A stretch of DNA of 64,000 nucleotides from DASQHW01 sp038238245 (GCA_038238245.1 JBBRXX010000023.1:1-64000), one strand, 5' to 3'; positions 40,968-50,045 are shown, counted from the first letter of the stretch. Translations and numbers: made by a program. The notes: generated by a model not told the origin, from the sequence alone.

Positions 40968-42215
40968 CTAGGAGAATTCGGAGGCTTCGTGGGGGCCGAC
41001 GACGGCGAGGGTGCGCGGCGCGTCGCGGAACACGCGGTCGATCACCCGGGAGACATCGTCGGCGGTGACGCGCTCGATACGTGCGACGAGCTCGTCGAGG
41101 CTCGGCACGTCGCCCTCGACCGTCTCGGCGCGGCCGAGCCGGCGCATCCGGCTCGCCGAGGTCTCGAGCGACATTGCCAATGATCCCGTGAGATGGCCCT
41201 TCGCGGCCGCGAGCTCGACGTCCGACAGACCGTCGGCGCAGAGCCGCCCGATCTCGTCGTCGATCACACCCAGCGTCTCGCGCAAACGCTCGGGCGCCGT
41301 TCCCGCGTAGATCGCCAGATACCCGGCGTCGTCGAAGCTCGCCTGGTACGAGTACACCGAGTACGCGAGGCCGCGCGACTCACGGATCTCCTGGAACAGC
41401 CGTGACGACATGCCGCCGCCGAGCACCTGGTTCACGATCGTGAGCGCGTACCGATCCGGGTCGAGCGCCGGGAGGGCGCGCACGCCGACGACCACGTGCG
41501 CCTGCTCGGTATCACGCGTCATCGCCGCGACCGGTTGCGCCGGTTCGAGCTCCGGGCGCGGGCGCGCGGGACGGGTGGCGGACCCGGCGGGAAACCGGGA
41601 CGAGACCATCGTCATCAATGTGTCGTGGGTGAGGTTGCCGGCCGCTGCGAACACGACGTTCGACGGCTGATAGTGATTCGCGTGGTACACGACGATCTCG
41701 TCGCGGGCCATGCCGGTGATCGATGCGTCACTGCCCAGCACTTCGCGTCCGAGCGGGTGGTCCGGGAACAATGCCGCCGCGAACAGCTCGTGCACGATGT
41801 CGTCGGGCGTGTCGTCACGCATGCCGATCTCTTCGAGGATGACCTGCCGCTCCGATTCCACGTCGGCGGGACGGAACGCGGGCTCCCAGAGCACGTCGGC
41901 GAGGACGTCGAACGCGGTTTCGAGCTGTGTATCGGGAACGCGCACGTAGAACACTGTCTGCTCGTGCGTCGTGAACGCGTTCATCTCGCCGCCGACCGAC
42001 TCGATGGCCTCGGCGACCTCACGGGCGCTGCGCGTCTGCGTGCCTTTGAAGAGCAGATGCTCGAGAAAGTGGCTCGCGCCCCACTGCGTCGCGGTCTCGT
42101 CGCGCGCACCGCTTCCGACCCACGCGCCGAGTGTGACCGAGCGCAGCCCGGGCAACGACTCACTGACGACGCGGAGACCGGAATCGAACTCGGTGCGACG
42201 AACTCCCTCTTTCAA
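40968..42215 (-). CDS. M16-family zinc metallopeptidase
   Basis: A 415-residue insulinase-like peptidase of the processing-peptidase type. The inverted zinc motif HFLEH (HxxEH, about 49-53) is intact, with the downstream Glu in EMNAFTTHEQTVFY and the C-terminal R/Y pair (GLAYSVYSY). The start is TTG at 42215, overlapping the pnp stop, since no better codon lies before the conserved RRTEFDSGLRVVSE. This pnp-protease order is common in actinobacteria. The function in the cell is unknown. Confidence 0.9.
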   Translation of the reverse strand: MKEGVRRTEFDSGLRVVSESLPGLRSVTLGAWVGSGARDETATQWGASHFLEHLLFKGTQTRSAREVAEAIESVGGEMNAFTTHEQTVFYVRVPDTQLETAFDVLADVLWEPAFRPADVESERQVILEEIGMRDDTPDDIVHELFAAALFPDHPLGREVLGSDASITGMARDEIVVYHANHYQPSNVVFAAAGNLTHDTLMTMVSSRFPAGSATRPARPRPELEPAQPVAAMTRDTEQAHVVVGVRALPALDPDRYALTIVNQVLGGGMSSRLFQEIRESRGLAYSVYSYQASFDDAGYLAIYAGTAPERLRETLGVIDDEIGRLCADGLSDVELAAAKGHLTGSLAMSLETSASRMRRLGRAETVEGDVPSLDELVARIERVTADDVSRVIDRVFRDAPRTLAVVGPHEASEFS

Positions 42216-44734
42216 CGGCGCGGGCCGCCGCGACCGCGACCGCCACCACTGCCGCCACCGCGGCCTCCTCGACCACCGCGCCGCTCACCACCGCGGTCGC
42301 GGCCTCCCGCAGGTGCCGCCGCCGCTTCCTCGCCGGGCCCGAGATCGCCGAACTCGTCGCGGGCCTGCTCTTCCCAGAACGCCTCGAACGAGGCCGTCTC
42401 CGGACGCGGCCCACGCGGCTCGCGAGACTCACGATCACGGGACTCCCGCGGCTCGCGTTCACGAGACTCGCGCGGCGCGCGCTCACGTGTCTCGACGCCC
42501 GCACCGTTGCCGCCGGGGCCCTCGCCGTCGCTCCCACCGTCGTCGCCGTCCTCGCCGACGATCGACAGCGACAACTTGCCGTTCTGGTCGATGTCGTCCA
42601 CGCGGACGCTGAGCTCGTCACCGAGTGACAGCACGTCCTCCACGCGGTCGATGCGCTTTCCGCGGCCGAGCTTCGAGATGTGCACCAGCCCGTCGCGACC
42701 CGGGAGGATGTTGATGAATGCGCCGAACTTCGTGATGTTCACGACGCGGCCCTCGTACACCGCGCCCACCTCCGCGGAGGGCGGGTCGAGGATCAGCTCG
42801 ATGCGCCGCTGCGCCTCTTCGACGGCGGCACCATCCTTCGAGCCGATCGAGACGACACCGACGCCGTCGGCGTCCTGGACGGAGATGTCGGCGCCGGTCT
42901 CCTGCTGGATCGTGTTGATGACCTTGCCCTTGGGACCGATGACCTCGCCGATCTTGTCGACCGGTATCTCGAAGCTCACGATCTTGGGCGCCGTCTCGCG
43001 CACCTCCGACCGCGGCTCCGCGATCGCGTCGTGCATCACTGCGAGGATCTTCAGGCGGGCGTCCTTGGCCTGGCGGAGCGCCTGTGCGAGCACGTCGGCC
43101 GGGATGCCGCTGATCTTGGTGTCGAGCTGGAGCGCGGTGACAAACTCCTCGGTGCCCGCGACCTTGAAGTCCATGTCGCCGAAGGCGTCCTCGGCACCAA
43201 GGATGTCGGTGAGGGTCGTGTACTTGCCCTCGGCGTACACGAGGCCCATCGCGATGCCGGCCACCGGCGCCTTGATCGGGACGCCCGCGTCCATGAGCGA
43301 CAGCGTCGAGCCACAGACCGATGCCATCGACGTCGAGCCGTTCGACGCGAGCACGTCGGAGACGACACGCATCGTGTACGGCCACTCGAGCGCGGTCGGC
43401 AACACCGGCACCAGCGCGCGCTCTGCGAGCACACCGTGGCCGATCTCCCGCCGCTTCGGGGAGCCGACGCGGCCGGTCTCGCCCGTCGAGAACGGCGGGA
43501 AGTTGTAGTGGTGCATGTAGCGCTTGCGATCCTCGAGCGTGATCGTGTCGAGCATCTGTTCCATGCGCGGCATACCGAGCGTGGTGACCGACAGCACCTG
43601 CGTCTCGCCCCGCTGGAAGAGGCCGGTGCCGTGCGCGGTCGGTACGACGCCGATCTCCGCCGACAGCGGCCGGATGTCGGCCGCGCCGCGACCGTCGATG
43701 CGCACGCCCTCGTTCACGATGCGGCGACGCGTCACTTCCTTCTGGAGCGAGCGGAACGCACGCTTCACCGCGGTGTTCGACTCCGGATAGCGCGCCGGCG
43801 CGTCGGCCGTGCCGACGAGGTGCGCAAGCGTGAGCGCCTCGATATCGGAAAGCCGGGTGTTGCGCTCGGTCTTGTCGGCGATCGCCATCGCCGCGGCGGT
43901 GTCTGCCTCGGCGTGCTCCCTGACCGCCTCGTAGATCTCCGGCGCGTAGTCGAGGGCCGGCAGGTACTCGATCGGCTCGATCGGTCCGCGTGCCTTCTCG
44001 TACGCCTCACGCAGCTGCAGCTGGAGATCGATCGAGGCCTTGATCCAGCGCTTCGACTCCTCGAGGCCGTCCGCGATGACCTCTTCGGTGACCTTGGGCG
44101 CGCCGGCCTGGTAGAGCTCCCACGACTCTTCGGTCCCGCCCGCCTCGACCATCATGATCGCGACGTCGCCATCGTCGAGCGCACGGCCCGCCACGACGAT
44201 CTCGAACGTCGACTGGTCGCCCTCCTGGAAGGTCGGGTGCGCGATCCACTGGCCCTCGCGGTGCGCGAGGCGCACCGCACCGATCGGGCCGTGGAACGGG
44301 ATACCGGACACCATCAGCGCGGCCGATGCGCCGTTGATCGACGCGACGTCGTGCGGGTTCTCCAGGTCGACGCCGAGGATCGTGGCGATGACCTGCACCT
44401 CGTTGCGGAAGTCGTCGGGGAACGACGGGCGCAGCGGACGGTCGGTGAGCCGGGCGGTGAGGATCGCCTGCTCGCCCGGGCGACCTTCGCGCCGGAAGAA
44501 CGAGCCGGGGATCTTCCCGGCCGCATACATGCGCTCCTCGACGTCGACGGTGAGCGGGAAGAAGTCGATGCCCTCGCGGGGCTTGGAAGTGGTGACGGTC
44601 GAGAGCACGGTGGTGCCCCCGACCCTGGTGACCACCGCACCACCGGCCAGTTGGGCCAGCTTGCCCGTCTCGAGCGTCATCTCGAGGCCGGCGGCGTTGA
44701 TGGGACCTGATACACGGATTGCGTCGTCGCTCAT
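42212..44734 (-). CDS. pnp: Polyribonucleotide nucleotidyltransferase (PNPase)
   Basis: Phosphorolytic 3'-5' exoribonuclease. 840 residues, about 100 more than usual. Two RNase PH domains (about 10-240 and 330-560; FFPLTVDVEERMYAAGKIPGSFFRREG, STSMASVCGSTLSLMDAGVPI) are joined by an alpha-helical linker. KH (about 575-640; KIGEVIGPKGKVI) and S1 (about 650-720) follow. The rest is a disordered tail of RE/RD repeats ending in glycine-arginine runs (RGGRGGRGGGSGGGRGRGG), likely RNA- or partner-binding. A hairpin leader lies upstream. Confidence 0.96.
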   Translation of the reverse strand: MSDDAIRVSGPINAAGLEMTLETGKLAQLAGGAVVTRVGGTTVLSTVTTSKPREGIDFFPLTVDVEERMYAAGKIPGSFFRREGRPGEQAILTARLTDRPLRPSFPDDFRNEVQVIATILGVDLENPHDVASINGASAALMVSGIPFHGPIGAVRLAHREGQWIAHPTFQEGDQSTFEIVVAGRALDDGDVAIMMVEAGGTEESWELYQAGAPKVTEEVIADGLEESKRWIKASIDLQLQLREAYEKARGPIEPIEYLPALDYAPEIYEAVREHAEADTAAAMAIADKTERNTRLSDIEALTLAHLVGTADAPARYPESNTAVKRAFRSLQKEVTRRRIVNEGVRIDGRGAADIRPLSAEIGVVPTAHGTGLFQRGETQVLSVTTLGMPRMEQMLDTITLEDRKRYMHHYNFPPFSTGETGRVGSPKRREIGHGVLAERALVPVLPTALEWPYTMRVVSDVLASNGSTSMASVCGSTLSLMDAGVPIKAPVAGIAMGLVYAEGKYTTLTDILGAEDAFGDMDFKVAGTEEFVTALQLDTKISGIPADVLAQALRQAKDARLKILAVMHDAIAEPRSEVRETAPKIVSFEIPVDKIGEVIGPKGKVINTIQQETGADISVQDADGVGVVSIGSKDGAAVEEAQRRIELILDPPSAEVGAVYEGRVVNITKFGAFINILPGRDGLVHISKLGRGKRIDRVEDVLSLGDELSVRVDDIDQNGKLSLSIVGEDGDDGGSDGEGPGGNGAGVETRERAPRESREREPRESRDRESREPRGPRPETASFEAFWEEQARDEFGDLGPGEEAAAAPAGGRDRGGERRGGRGGRGGGSGGGRGRGGPRR

Positions 44735-44745
44735 CGCGGCGCGCT

Positions 44746-44820
44746 CCTCTCGTTGTCAAGCGAGAGGATCCGGTTCCCAGTGGTCAGCGTCCGGCGCAAT
44801 GCCGGGCGCTCGCGACTGAC
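44746..44820 (-). promoter_or_regulatory. Structured leader of pnp
   Basis: Two stems lie upstream of pnp on the minus strand. The near one pairs CCTCTCG with CGAGAGG (44746-44767) and its 3' arm runs into the ribosome-binding site GAGAGGAG. The far one (44783-44820) pairs GTCAG/CTGAC, GCG/CGC and CCGGC/GCCGG. This is where an actinobacterial pnp-leader RNA motif has been described, but I cannot confirm that it is the same one. Confidence 0.5.
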
Positions 44821-44859
44821 AACCGACGTGCTCTCGCGATCTGTGACTCGTATGTGAAA

Positions 44860-44884
44860 CGAGGAGCGGACGATCCGCTCCTCG
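44860..44884 (-). terminator. Terminator after rpsO
   Basis: CGAGGAGCGGA / TCCGCTCCTCG form a perfect 11-bp stem with a three-base loop, seven bases after the rpsO stop. GTTTCA follows on the minus strand, so there is a short U run. Confidence 0.72.
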
Positions 44885-44890
44885 CGCTCC

Positions 44891-45148
44891 CTAGCGACGA
44901 ATGCCCAGCTTTGCGATGAGCGCTCGATACCGCTCGACGTCGTTGCGCCGGAGGTAGTCGAGCATCCGACGGCGGCGTCCGACGAGCATCAACAGACCAC
45001 GCTGGCTATGGAAGTCCTTCTTGTGGACCTTCATGTGCTCCGTCAGGTGGCGGATGCGCTCGGTGAGGAGCGCGATCTGGACCTCGGCAGAGCCTGTGTC
45101 GGAGTCGTGCTGCTTGTTCTCGCTGATCGTTGCGGCCTTGTCGGGCAT
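44891..45148 (-). CDS. rpsO: 30S ribosomal protein S15
   Basis: An 85-residue primary 16S-binding protein of the small subunit. Conserved: DTGSAEVQIALLTERIRHLTEHM, HKKDFHSQRGLLMLVGRRRRMLDYLRRND and YRALIAKLGIRR at the end. ATG 45148 (MPDKAATISENKQ) gives the usual length; the frame is open to 45205 with unconserved residues. rpsO-pnp is a classic pair. Here a hairpin terminator separates them. Confidence 0.96.
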   Translation of the reverse strand: MPDKAATISENKQHDSDTGSAEVQIALLTERIRHLTEHMKVHKKDFHSQRGLLMLVGRRRRMLDYLRRNDVERYRALIAKLGIRR

Positions 45149-45274
45149 ACGCGCGTGCAGACCTTCTTCGTTGGGGATTTCGACCACCGAGGCTACCAGA
45201 GACACGCGACGAGACGTGACGAAGCAGTCACGGCAACGCCGGCCTCCATCGCCTGACCACTCCCGGAAGCCTGC

Positions 45275-46243
45275 TCACGACAGGAGATCACGAACCTGTT
45301 CGACGTCGCGGTGCATCTGGGCGACGAGGTCGTCGACCCGGTCGAAGCGCTCCTGGCCGCGCAGGTGATGCAGGAACCGGACCCGAGCCTGGCGGTCGTA
45401 GAGGTCGCCGTCGAAGTCGAGCACGTGGGCCTCGAGCAGCAGCAACCCGTGCTCGGCATAGAACGTCGGGCGACGCCCGATCGACAGCGCCGCCGGTCGC
45501 TCGACACCGTCGGGCGCGGCGAACGTGCCCGCGTACACACCGTCGGCCGGCAGACAGAAACGTTGCGGCACACTCACGTTCGCGGTCGGGAAGCCGAGCT
45601 CGCGACCGCGGCCGTCGCCGTCCTCGACGGGACCGCGCGTTTCGTGCGGCCGTCCGAGGATCGCGGCCGCGCCTTCGACGTCGCCGCCCGCGAGCAGCGC
45701 GCGTACGCGGGTCGACGAGTATGGCGCGGCATCGGAAGGCACGCTCATGCCGTCGGGCGACGCGACGAGGCCGACGCCGATCGTCTCGAACCCGAGCTCG
45801 GCGCCCATGCGCTGCAGCAACGGGACGTCACCGTGGCGGCGATACCCGAAGTGGAAGTCCGCCCCGACCACGACGAGACGCGCGTGCAAGACGCTTGCTA
45901 GCAGCTCTTCGACGAACTGCTCGGCCGGCTCCTTGCTGCGTGCGTGGTCGAACGACAGCACGAGACACTCCTCGACCGCGCCGGTGGCCTCGAGCAATTC
46001 GACCTTCTGCTCCAGCGTGGTCAACACGCATGGTGCCGACTCGGGTCGCACGATCTCGGCCGGATGCCGGTCGAACGTGAGCACGGTGGCGCTGAGGCCG
46101 CGCGCCTGCGCGAGATCGTGCACGAGGCGGAGCACCGCCTGATGGCCGAGGTGGACACCGTCGAACGCGCCGATCGCGACCGCACGCTCGCGCCCGTCCG
46201 GCGCCGGGCCGACGATCTCGGAGGGATCGCGGTAGATCCTCAC
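45275..46243 (-). CDS. ribF: Bifunctional riboflavin kinase / FAD synthetase RibF
   Basis: Makes FMN and then FAD from riboflavin. 322 residues. The N-terminal FAD synthetase half has AIGAFDGVHLGHQAVL (about 21-36), VLTFDRHPAEIV and GADFHFGYRRHGD. The kinase half (about 185-310) has GRELGFPTANVSVP, DGVYAG and EAHVLDFDGDLYDRQARVRFLHHLRGQERF. The GTG start at 46243 overlaps the truB stop (GTGA). truB-ribF-rpsO order is standard. Confidence 0.95.
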   Translation of the reverse strand: MRIYRDPSEIVGPAPDGRERAVAIGAFDGVHLGHQAVLRLVHDLAQARGLSATVLTFDRHPAEIVRPESAPCVLTTLEQKVELLEATGAVEECLVLSFDHARSKEPAEQFVEELLASVLHARLVVVGADFHFGYRRHGDVPLLQRMGAELGFETIGVGLVASPDGMSVPSDAAPYSSTRVRALLAGGDVEGAAAILGRPHETRGPVEDGDGRGRELGFPTANVSVPQRFCLPADGVYAGTFAAPDGVERPAALSIGRRPTFYAEHGLLLLEAHVLDFDGDLYDRQARVRFLHHLRGQERFDRVDDLVAQMHRDVEQVRDLLS

Positions 46244-47133
46244 GACGCGTCCTCGGTCGCGAGGACGACTGCGGGCTTCACTCCCCCGCCCCTTCGTTCG
46301 TAGACCGCGAGTAGCGTGCCGCGCTCGTCGACGAACGCGAACGGGCCCGCGCCGGCGTCGCCGGGCACGATCGCGTTCGCCGCGAATGTCGCGCCGTGTG
46401 CGACGGCACGTGCCAGTTCGGCATCGACGGTGACGGCTTCGAGATCGCGCATCGCGTCCGCGGGTGACAGCAACGCGCCGTCGGGATCGGATTCGACGGC
46501 TTCGACGGGCCGCGCCTCGTCGAGGGTGAACGAGCCGATGGCCAGGCGGCGAAGGGCCGCGAGGTGCCCGCATCCGCCGAGCGTGGTGCCGAGATCGGCC
46601 GCCAGTGACCGTATGTACGTGCCGCTCGAACAGTCGACCCGCACCGTCGCTTCCGGGTAGGGGCCGGGTTCGAACTCCTCGATCTCGAGCGCGTCGATGC
46701 GAACCGGTCGGGCTGCCCGCTCGACCTCTTCGCCTCGTCGCGCTAACTCGTAGAGCTTGCGGCCACCGACCTTCAGTGCGGAGACCATCGGTGGAACCTG
46801 CTCGATGTCGCCGGTGAACGTGCACGCGGCCGTTTCGACCTCGGCGCGCGTGATCGCCATCTCGGCCCGTTCGAGGACCGCGCCGGACGCGTCGAGCGTG
46901 TCGGTCGCGACCCCGAACACGACGGTGCCGCGGTACGACTTGCCGGCCTCCTGCAGGAAGCGCAACAACCTGGTGACGCGGCCGAGGCCGACGAGCAGCA
47001 CTCCGGTGGCGTCGGGATCGAGCGTGCCCGCGTGGCCGACGCGTCGCTGACCGTAGACCTTGCGCAACTTGGCAACGACGTCGTGGCTCGTCCAACCGGC
47101 CGCCTTGTCGACGACGACGAGCCCGTCCCTCAC
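46240..47133 (-). CDS. truB: tRNA pseudouridine(55) synthase TruB
   Basis: Converts U55 of tRNAs to pseudouridine. 297 residues. The catalytic motif is GHAGTLDPDATGVLL (Asp about 40), with SYRGTVVFGVATDTLDASG, VPPMVSALKVGGRKLYELARRGEEV and VDCSSGTYIRSLAADLG. A C-terminal PUA-like region follows. The GTG start at 47133 (VRDGLVVVDKAAGWTSHD) is the family N-terminus; the open frame to 47478 is ignored. A 37-bp hairpin repeat lies just upstream. Confidence 0.94.
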   Translation of the reverse strand: MRDGLVVVDKAAGWTSHDVVAKLRKVYGQRRVGHAGTLDPDATGVLLVGLGRVTRLLRFLQEAGKSYRGTVVFGVATDTLDASGAVLERAEMAITRAEVETAACTFTGDIEQVPPMVSALKVGGRKLYELARRGEEVERAARPVRIDALEIEEFEPGPYPEATVRVDCSSGTYIRSLAADLGTTLGGCGHLAALRRLAIGSFTLDEARPVEAVESDPDGALLSPADAMRDLEAVTVDAELARAVAHGATFAANAIVPGDAGAGPFAFVDERGTLLAVYERRGGGVKPAVVLATEDAS

Positions 47134-47151
47134 CCGGCCCAACCTACTGTC

Positions 47152-47188
47152 TGCAACGAAACGACCTTCCACGGTCCGTTCTGTTGCA
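47152..47188 (-). repeat. Dispersed 37-bp hairpin repeat, copy 2
   Basis: Same length and orientation as copy 1 (29803-29839). The ends are identical (TGCAAC ... GTCGTTTCGTTGCA versus GCCGTTTCGTTGCA) and about 28 of 37 positions agree. The stem is imperfect here. It occupies most of the gap between nrnA and truB. Confidence 0.72.
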
Positions 47189-47195
47189 AACCGCG

Positions 47196-48206
47196 TCAGA
47201 GCGCTCCGACGATCTTCGTGACGATCTCGTCGGGACCTTCGTCGCTGGTGAAGCCGGCCGCGAAGCGATGCCCGCCACCGCCCTGTTGTTCGGCGATGCG
47301 GCGCACGTCGACGCGACCGAGTGAGCGGAGACTGACGCGCCACGTCGCGTCGGGCGCTTCCTTGAGCACGCACGACACCTCGGCTTCCCGTGTGCGCCGC
47401 ACCACGTCGATGAGTCCCTCGACTTCCTCGAACGTCACCCCGTGGCGCGCCAGGTCGGCCTGGGTCACCTTGGTCCACACGAACTTCTTGTCGCTGAGCA
47501 GCACCGCATGGGTGAGCACGTCAGCGAGTAGCTGGAGGTACGCGAAGCGGTGCTCCTCGAACAGCGTGCGCGACAGCGCGGTGATCGGGAGATCGAACCC
47601 GGCGAGCTCGCGCGCGAGATCGAACACCGCCGGTGTCGTCGATTCGTATTGGAACCGACCGGTGTCGCACACGAGCGCCGTGTACAGGCAGACGGCACTG
47701 TCGCGTGTGAGCGGGAGCTCCAATTGCTCGATCAGGCGACGCACGAGCACCCCGCTCGCCGCCGCGGTCGGATCGATGACGTTGATCGTCCCGTAGCGGT
47801 GGTTCGAGACGTGATGGTCGATCACGATGAGCTCATTGGCGGCTTTAGCCGGCGCCTCGAGGTCGCCGAGACGCCCCAACGTTCCCGAGTCGAACGTGAT
47901 CATGACGGCCGGGTCGTGAGGGAACCGGTCGGGCGGCGACAACAGGTCGAGGCCGGGGAGCTCGCGGTAGTGCGGCGCGACGACGAACGGCTCGGAGAAC
48001 GACGCAATGCTCGGGATGCCCGCCGCGCGGAGCGCGTGGTGCAGCCCGAGCATCGAGCCCAGCGCGTCACCGTCGGGATTGATGTGACATGCGAGTGCGA
48101 CGTCGACGTCGGGGATGCTCCGGATCGCGTCGGCCGCGCGCGCGAGCTCGGCGTCGATCCCGAAGTCCTCGCGGCCTCCCCCGCCCGTCGCGCCCGTACC
48201 CGTCAC
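47196..48206 (-). CDS. nrnA: DHH-family oligoribonuclease / pAp phosphatase (NrnA type)
   Basis: A 336-residue DHH-DHHA1 phosphoesterase that degrades short RNA and 3'-phosphoadenosine phosphate in homologues. Motifs: HINPDGDALGSMLG (about 41-54), TFDSG (about 104-108), VIDHHVSNHRYG and the DHHA1 glycine motif GGGGHRFAAGF near the end. The GTG start overlaps the rbfA stop. It sits in the usual infB-rbfA-nrnA-truB order. Confidence 0.93.
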   Translation of the reverse strand: MTGTGATGGGGREDFGIDAELARAADAIRSIPDVDVALACHINPDGDALGSMLGLHHALRAAGIPSIASFSEPFVVAPHYRELPGLDLLSPPDRFPHDPAVMITFDSGTLGRLGDLEAPAKAANELIVIDHHVSNHRYGTINVIDPTAAASGVLVRRLIEQLELPLTRDSAVCLYTALVCDTGRFQYESTTPAVFDLARELAGFDLPITALSRTLFEEHRFAYLQLLADVLTHAVLLSDKKFVWTKVTQADLARHGVTFEEVEGLIDVVRRTREAEVSCVLKEAPDATWRVSLRSLGRVDVRRIAEQQGGGGHRFAAGFTSDEGPDEIVTKIVGAL

Positions 48207-48625
48207 CCGTTCTCCTCGGTCGTACCCGTCGAACCAGCCTGCTCCTCGGAGCCGTCGTCGTGGTGGATCTCCCGGAGAATCTCCTCGATCCGTTGGCCCG
48301 ACACGATCCCGGGGTCGACCTTGAAGACGAGGCGAGGCACCTGCCTGATTCGCAACTGCCGCCCGAGGTTGCCGCGGAGATGAGGCGCGGCGGCGTCGAG
48401 CGCGGCCGCGGCGTTGTCCGCGAACGACTCGGGCGCGCCGCCCGTCGTCGCCGCGAGCGTCGAATAGAAGACGGTCGCGTGCGACAGGTCGCGGCTCACC
48501 TTGACGCCGGTGAACGTCACCAGCTCGAGGCGGGGGTCGTTCATGCGGGAGAGCTGGTCGGCGAGCACCTCCAGCATTGACTCGTTGACGCGCGCGGTTC
48601 GCGGATAACGGCGAGCGCTGGTCAT
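48203..48625 (-). CDS. rbfA: Ribosome-binding factor A
   Basis: A 140-residue KH-fold factor for 16S rRNA 5'-end maturation. Conserved: RTARVNESMLEVLADQLSRMNDPRL, VTFTGVKVSRDLSHATVFYS and LRGNLGRQLRIRQVPRLVFKVD. The start is ATG 48625 (MTSARRYPRTARVN); the frame upstream is not conserved. The acidic tail EEQAGSTGTTEENG is variable in the family. It is coupled to nrnA by a GTGA overlap. Confidence 0.94.
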   Translation of the reverse strand: MTSARRYPRTARVNESMLEVLADQLSRMNDPRLELVTFTGVKVSRDLSHATVFYSTLAATTGGAPESFADNAAAALDAAAPHLRGNLGRQLRIRQVPRLVFKVDPGIVSGQRIEEILREIHHDDGSEEQAGSTGTTEENG

Positions 48626-48635
48626 GGTTGCCTGC

Positions 48636-48932
48636 TCATGAGTCTTCGCTCTCGAGCCATGCGGTTTCGATGTCGAGCAGCTCGATGTCGGGCGCGTTGG
48701 CGACGAAGCGCTCCACCGACGCCAGCACGTCGCGCACTTGCGAGCTCGTGCCGCCCACCAGGGCAACTCCGATCGCGGCGCGCTGCCACTGGTCCTGATG
48801 GTCGACCTCCGCGACCGAAACGCGGTACCGGTGACGCAGACCGTCGACGATCGGACGGATGGCGGCGCGCTTGGTCTTCAGGGATCGGCTCTGCGGGACG
48901 TGCAGATCGAAGCAGACGGCAACTGCGTGCAC
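48636..48932 (-). CDS. YlxP-like protein (DUF503)
   Basis: A 98-residue protein of the DUF503/YlxP family, typically found between infB and rbfA. The N-terminus VHAVAVCFDLHVPQSRSLKTKRAAIRPIVDGLRHRYRVSVAEVDHQDQWQRA is nearly the family consensus. Start GTG 48932. Function is not established; the location suggests a role in ribosome biogenesis. Confidence 0.9.
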   Translation of the reverse strand: MHAVAVCFDLHVPQSRSLKTKRAAIRPIVDGLRHRYRVSVAEVDHQDQWQRAAIGVALVGGTSSQVRDVLASVERFVANAPDIELLDIETAWLESEDS

Positions 48933-48965
48933 CTCCCCATCTTCGCGCCGTACGCATCCGTAGAT

Positions 48966-50045
48966 TCACCCCGCCGCCCACAGGACCAGCGCCGCGGCGA
49001 GCATCGCCGGGACGCCGACCGCAAGTCCGACCAGGCTGTACCTGGCCGCGGAGATCTCGACCCCGGCCCGGCGAGCGCTCGCGTGCCAGAGGAGCCCGGC
49101 CAGCGACCCCGTGAGGACGAGCGTCGGGCCCAGGTTGACGCCGAGGAGCAGCGGCCACACAGCTGACACCTGTCTGACATGCGGGAGCCCGACCAGGATC
49201 GCCGGCAGGTTGTTGAGCGCGTTGGACGCGACGACACCCGTCGCGAAGCCGCGTGCACCGCCGGCGCCCAGCGCGGAGAGCGCGTCAGGCACGGTGACCA
49301 CGACCCCTGTGGCGAGCACCGCGAGCGCGGCTGCGAGTGCGACGGTGCCGACCGGCACGTGGCGCAGCGGAACGCGGCGTGTCACACCGACCAGCGCGAC
49401 CTCGGTCGCGAGCGCGGCGCCCCACGCCGGAAGGCCGACGACCTCGCCACCGACGAGCACGACGAGAAACAAAGCGATCGCACCGAGCCCGAGGCTCAAG
49501 ACGCGCCGGTCGGGCACGTGTGCGTCCGTCAACGGGCGGGCGCGGGTCCGAAAGACCGCCCGGTACGCGCACCACCCGGCCGCGCACGCCGCGACCGAAG
49601 GCAACGCGAGGTGGCGGAGGAAGTCACCGTTCGTCAGCGACAAGCGGGACGCGGCGAGCAGGTTCGTGAGATTCGACACCGGAAGCACGCCGCTCGCCAG
49701 CGACGCGAGGAGCACGGGTTGGAACGCGAGCGCCGCCGGGTCGACGTCGACGAGCAGCGCAGTGCGGATGTAGAGCGGCGTCAACAAGACGACGGCCGCG
49801 TCGAGGTTCAACAGCGCGACAACGACCGCGGCGAGGATCCAGAGTCGACCGACGACGAAGCGGCTCCGGGCCGCGAGCGCGGCGAGCTCGCCGAAGACCC
49901 CGACGTCATCGAGAGATGCTGCGAGCGGGACCGCCACGGCGACGAACGCGAGCGGTGCCGCGAGCGGATGCCACGCGGCACGCACTTGCGCACGATCCAC
50001 GACGCCGGTCGCGAGTGCGATCGCGGCGGCCAGCGCGGGTGTCAC
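48966..50045 (-). CDS. ArsB/SLC13-type membrane permease
   Basis: An integral membrane protein with about ten hydrophobic segments, of the ion-transporter superfamily. Marks are FGELAALAARSRFVVGRLWILAAVVVALLNLDAAVVLLTPLYI and, in the second half, ASNALNNLPAILVGLP and GVNLGPTLVLTGSLAGLLW. The substrate (arsenite, sulfate, dicarboxylate) cannot be told. The annotated GTG start at 50045 would cut off the first membrane helix, encoded just upstream (SALAVLLLVVGIAGALA). No ATG, GTG or TTG lies in frame there; a CTG at 50123 overlaps the infB stop. It intrudes between infB and ylxP. Confidence 0.8.
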   Translation of the reverse strand: MTPALAAAIALATGVVDRAQVRAAWHPLAAPLAFVAVAVPLAASLDDVGVFGELAALAARSRFVVGRLWILAAVVVALLNLDAAVVLLTPLYIRTALLVDVDPAALAFQPVLLASLASGVLPVSNLTNLLAASRLSLTNGDFLRHLALPSVAACAAGWCAYRAVFRTRARPLTDAHVPDRRVLSLGLGAIALFLVVLVGGEVVGLPAWGAALATEVALVGVTRRVPLRHVPVGTVALAAALAVLATGVVVTVPDALSALGAGGARGFATGVVASNALNNLPAILVGLPHVRQVSAVWPLLLGVNLGPTLVLTGSLAGLLWHASARRAGVEISAARYSLVGLAVGVPAMLAAALVLWAAG

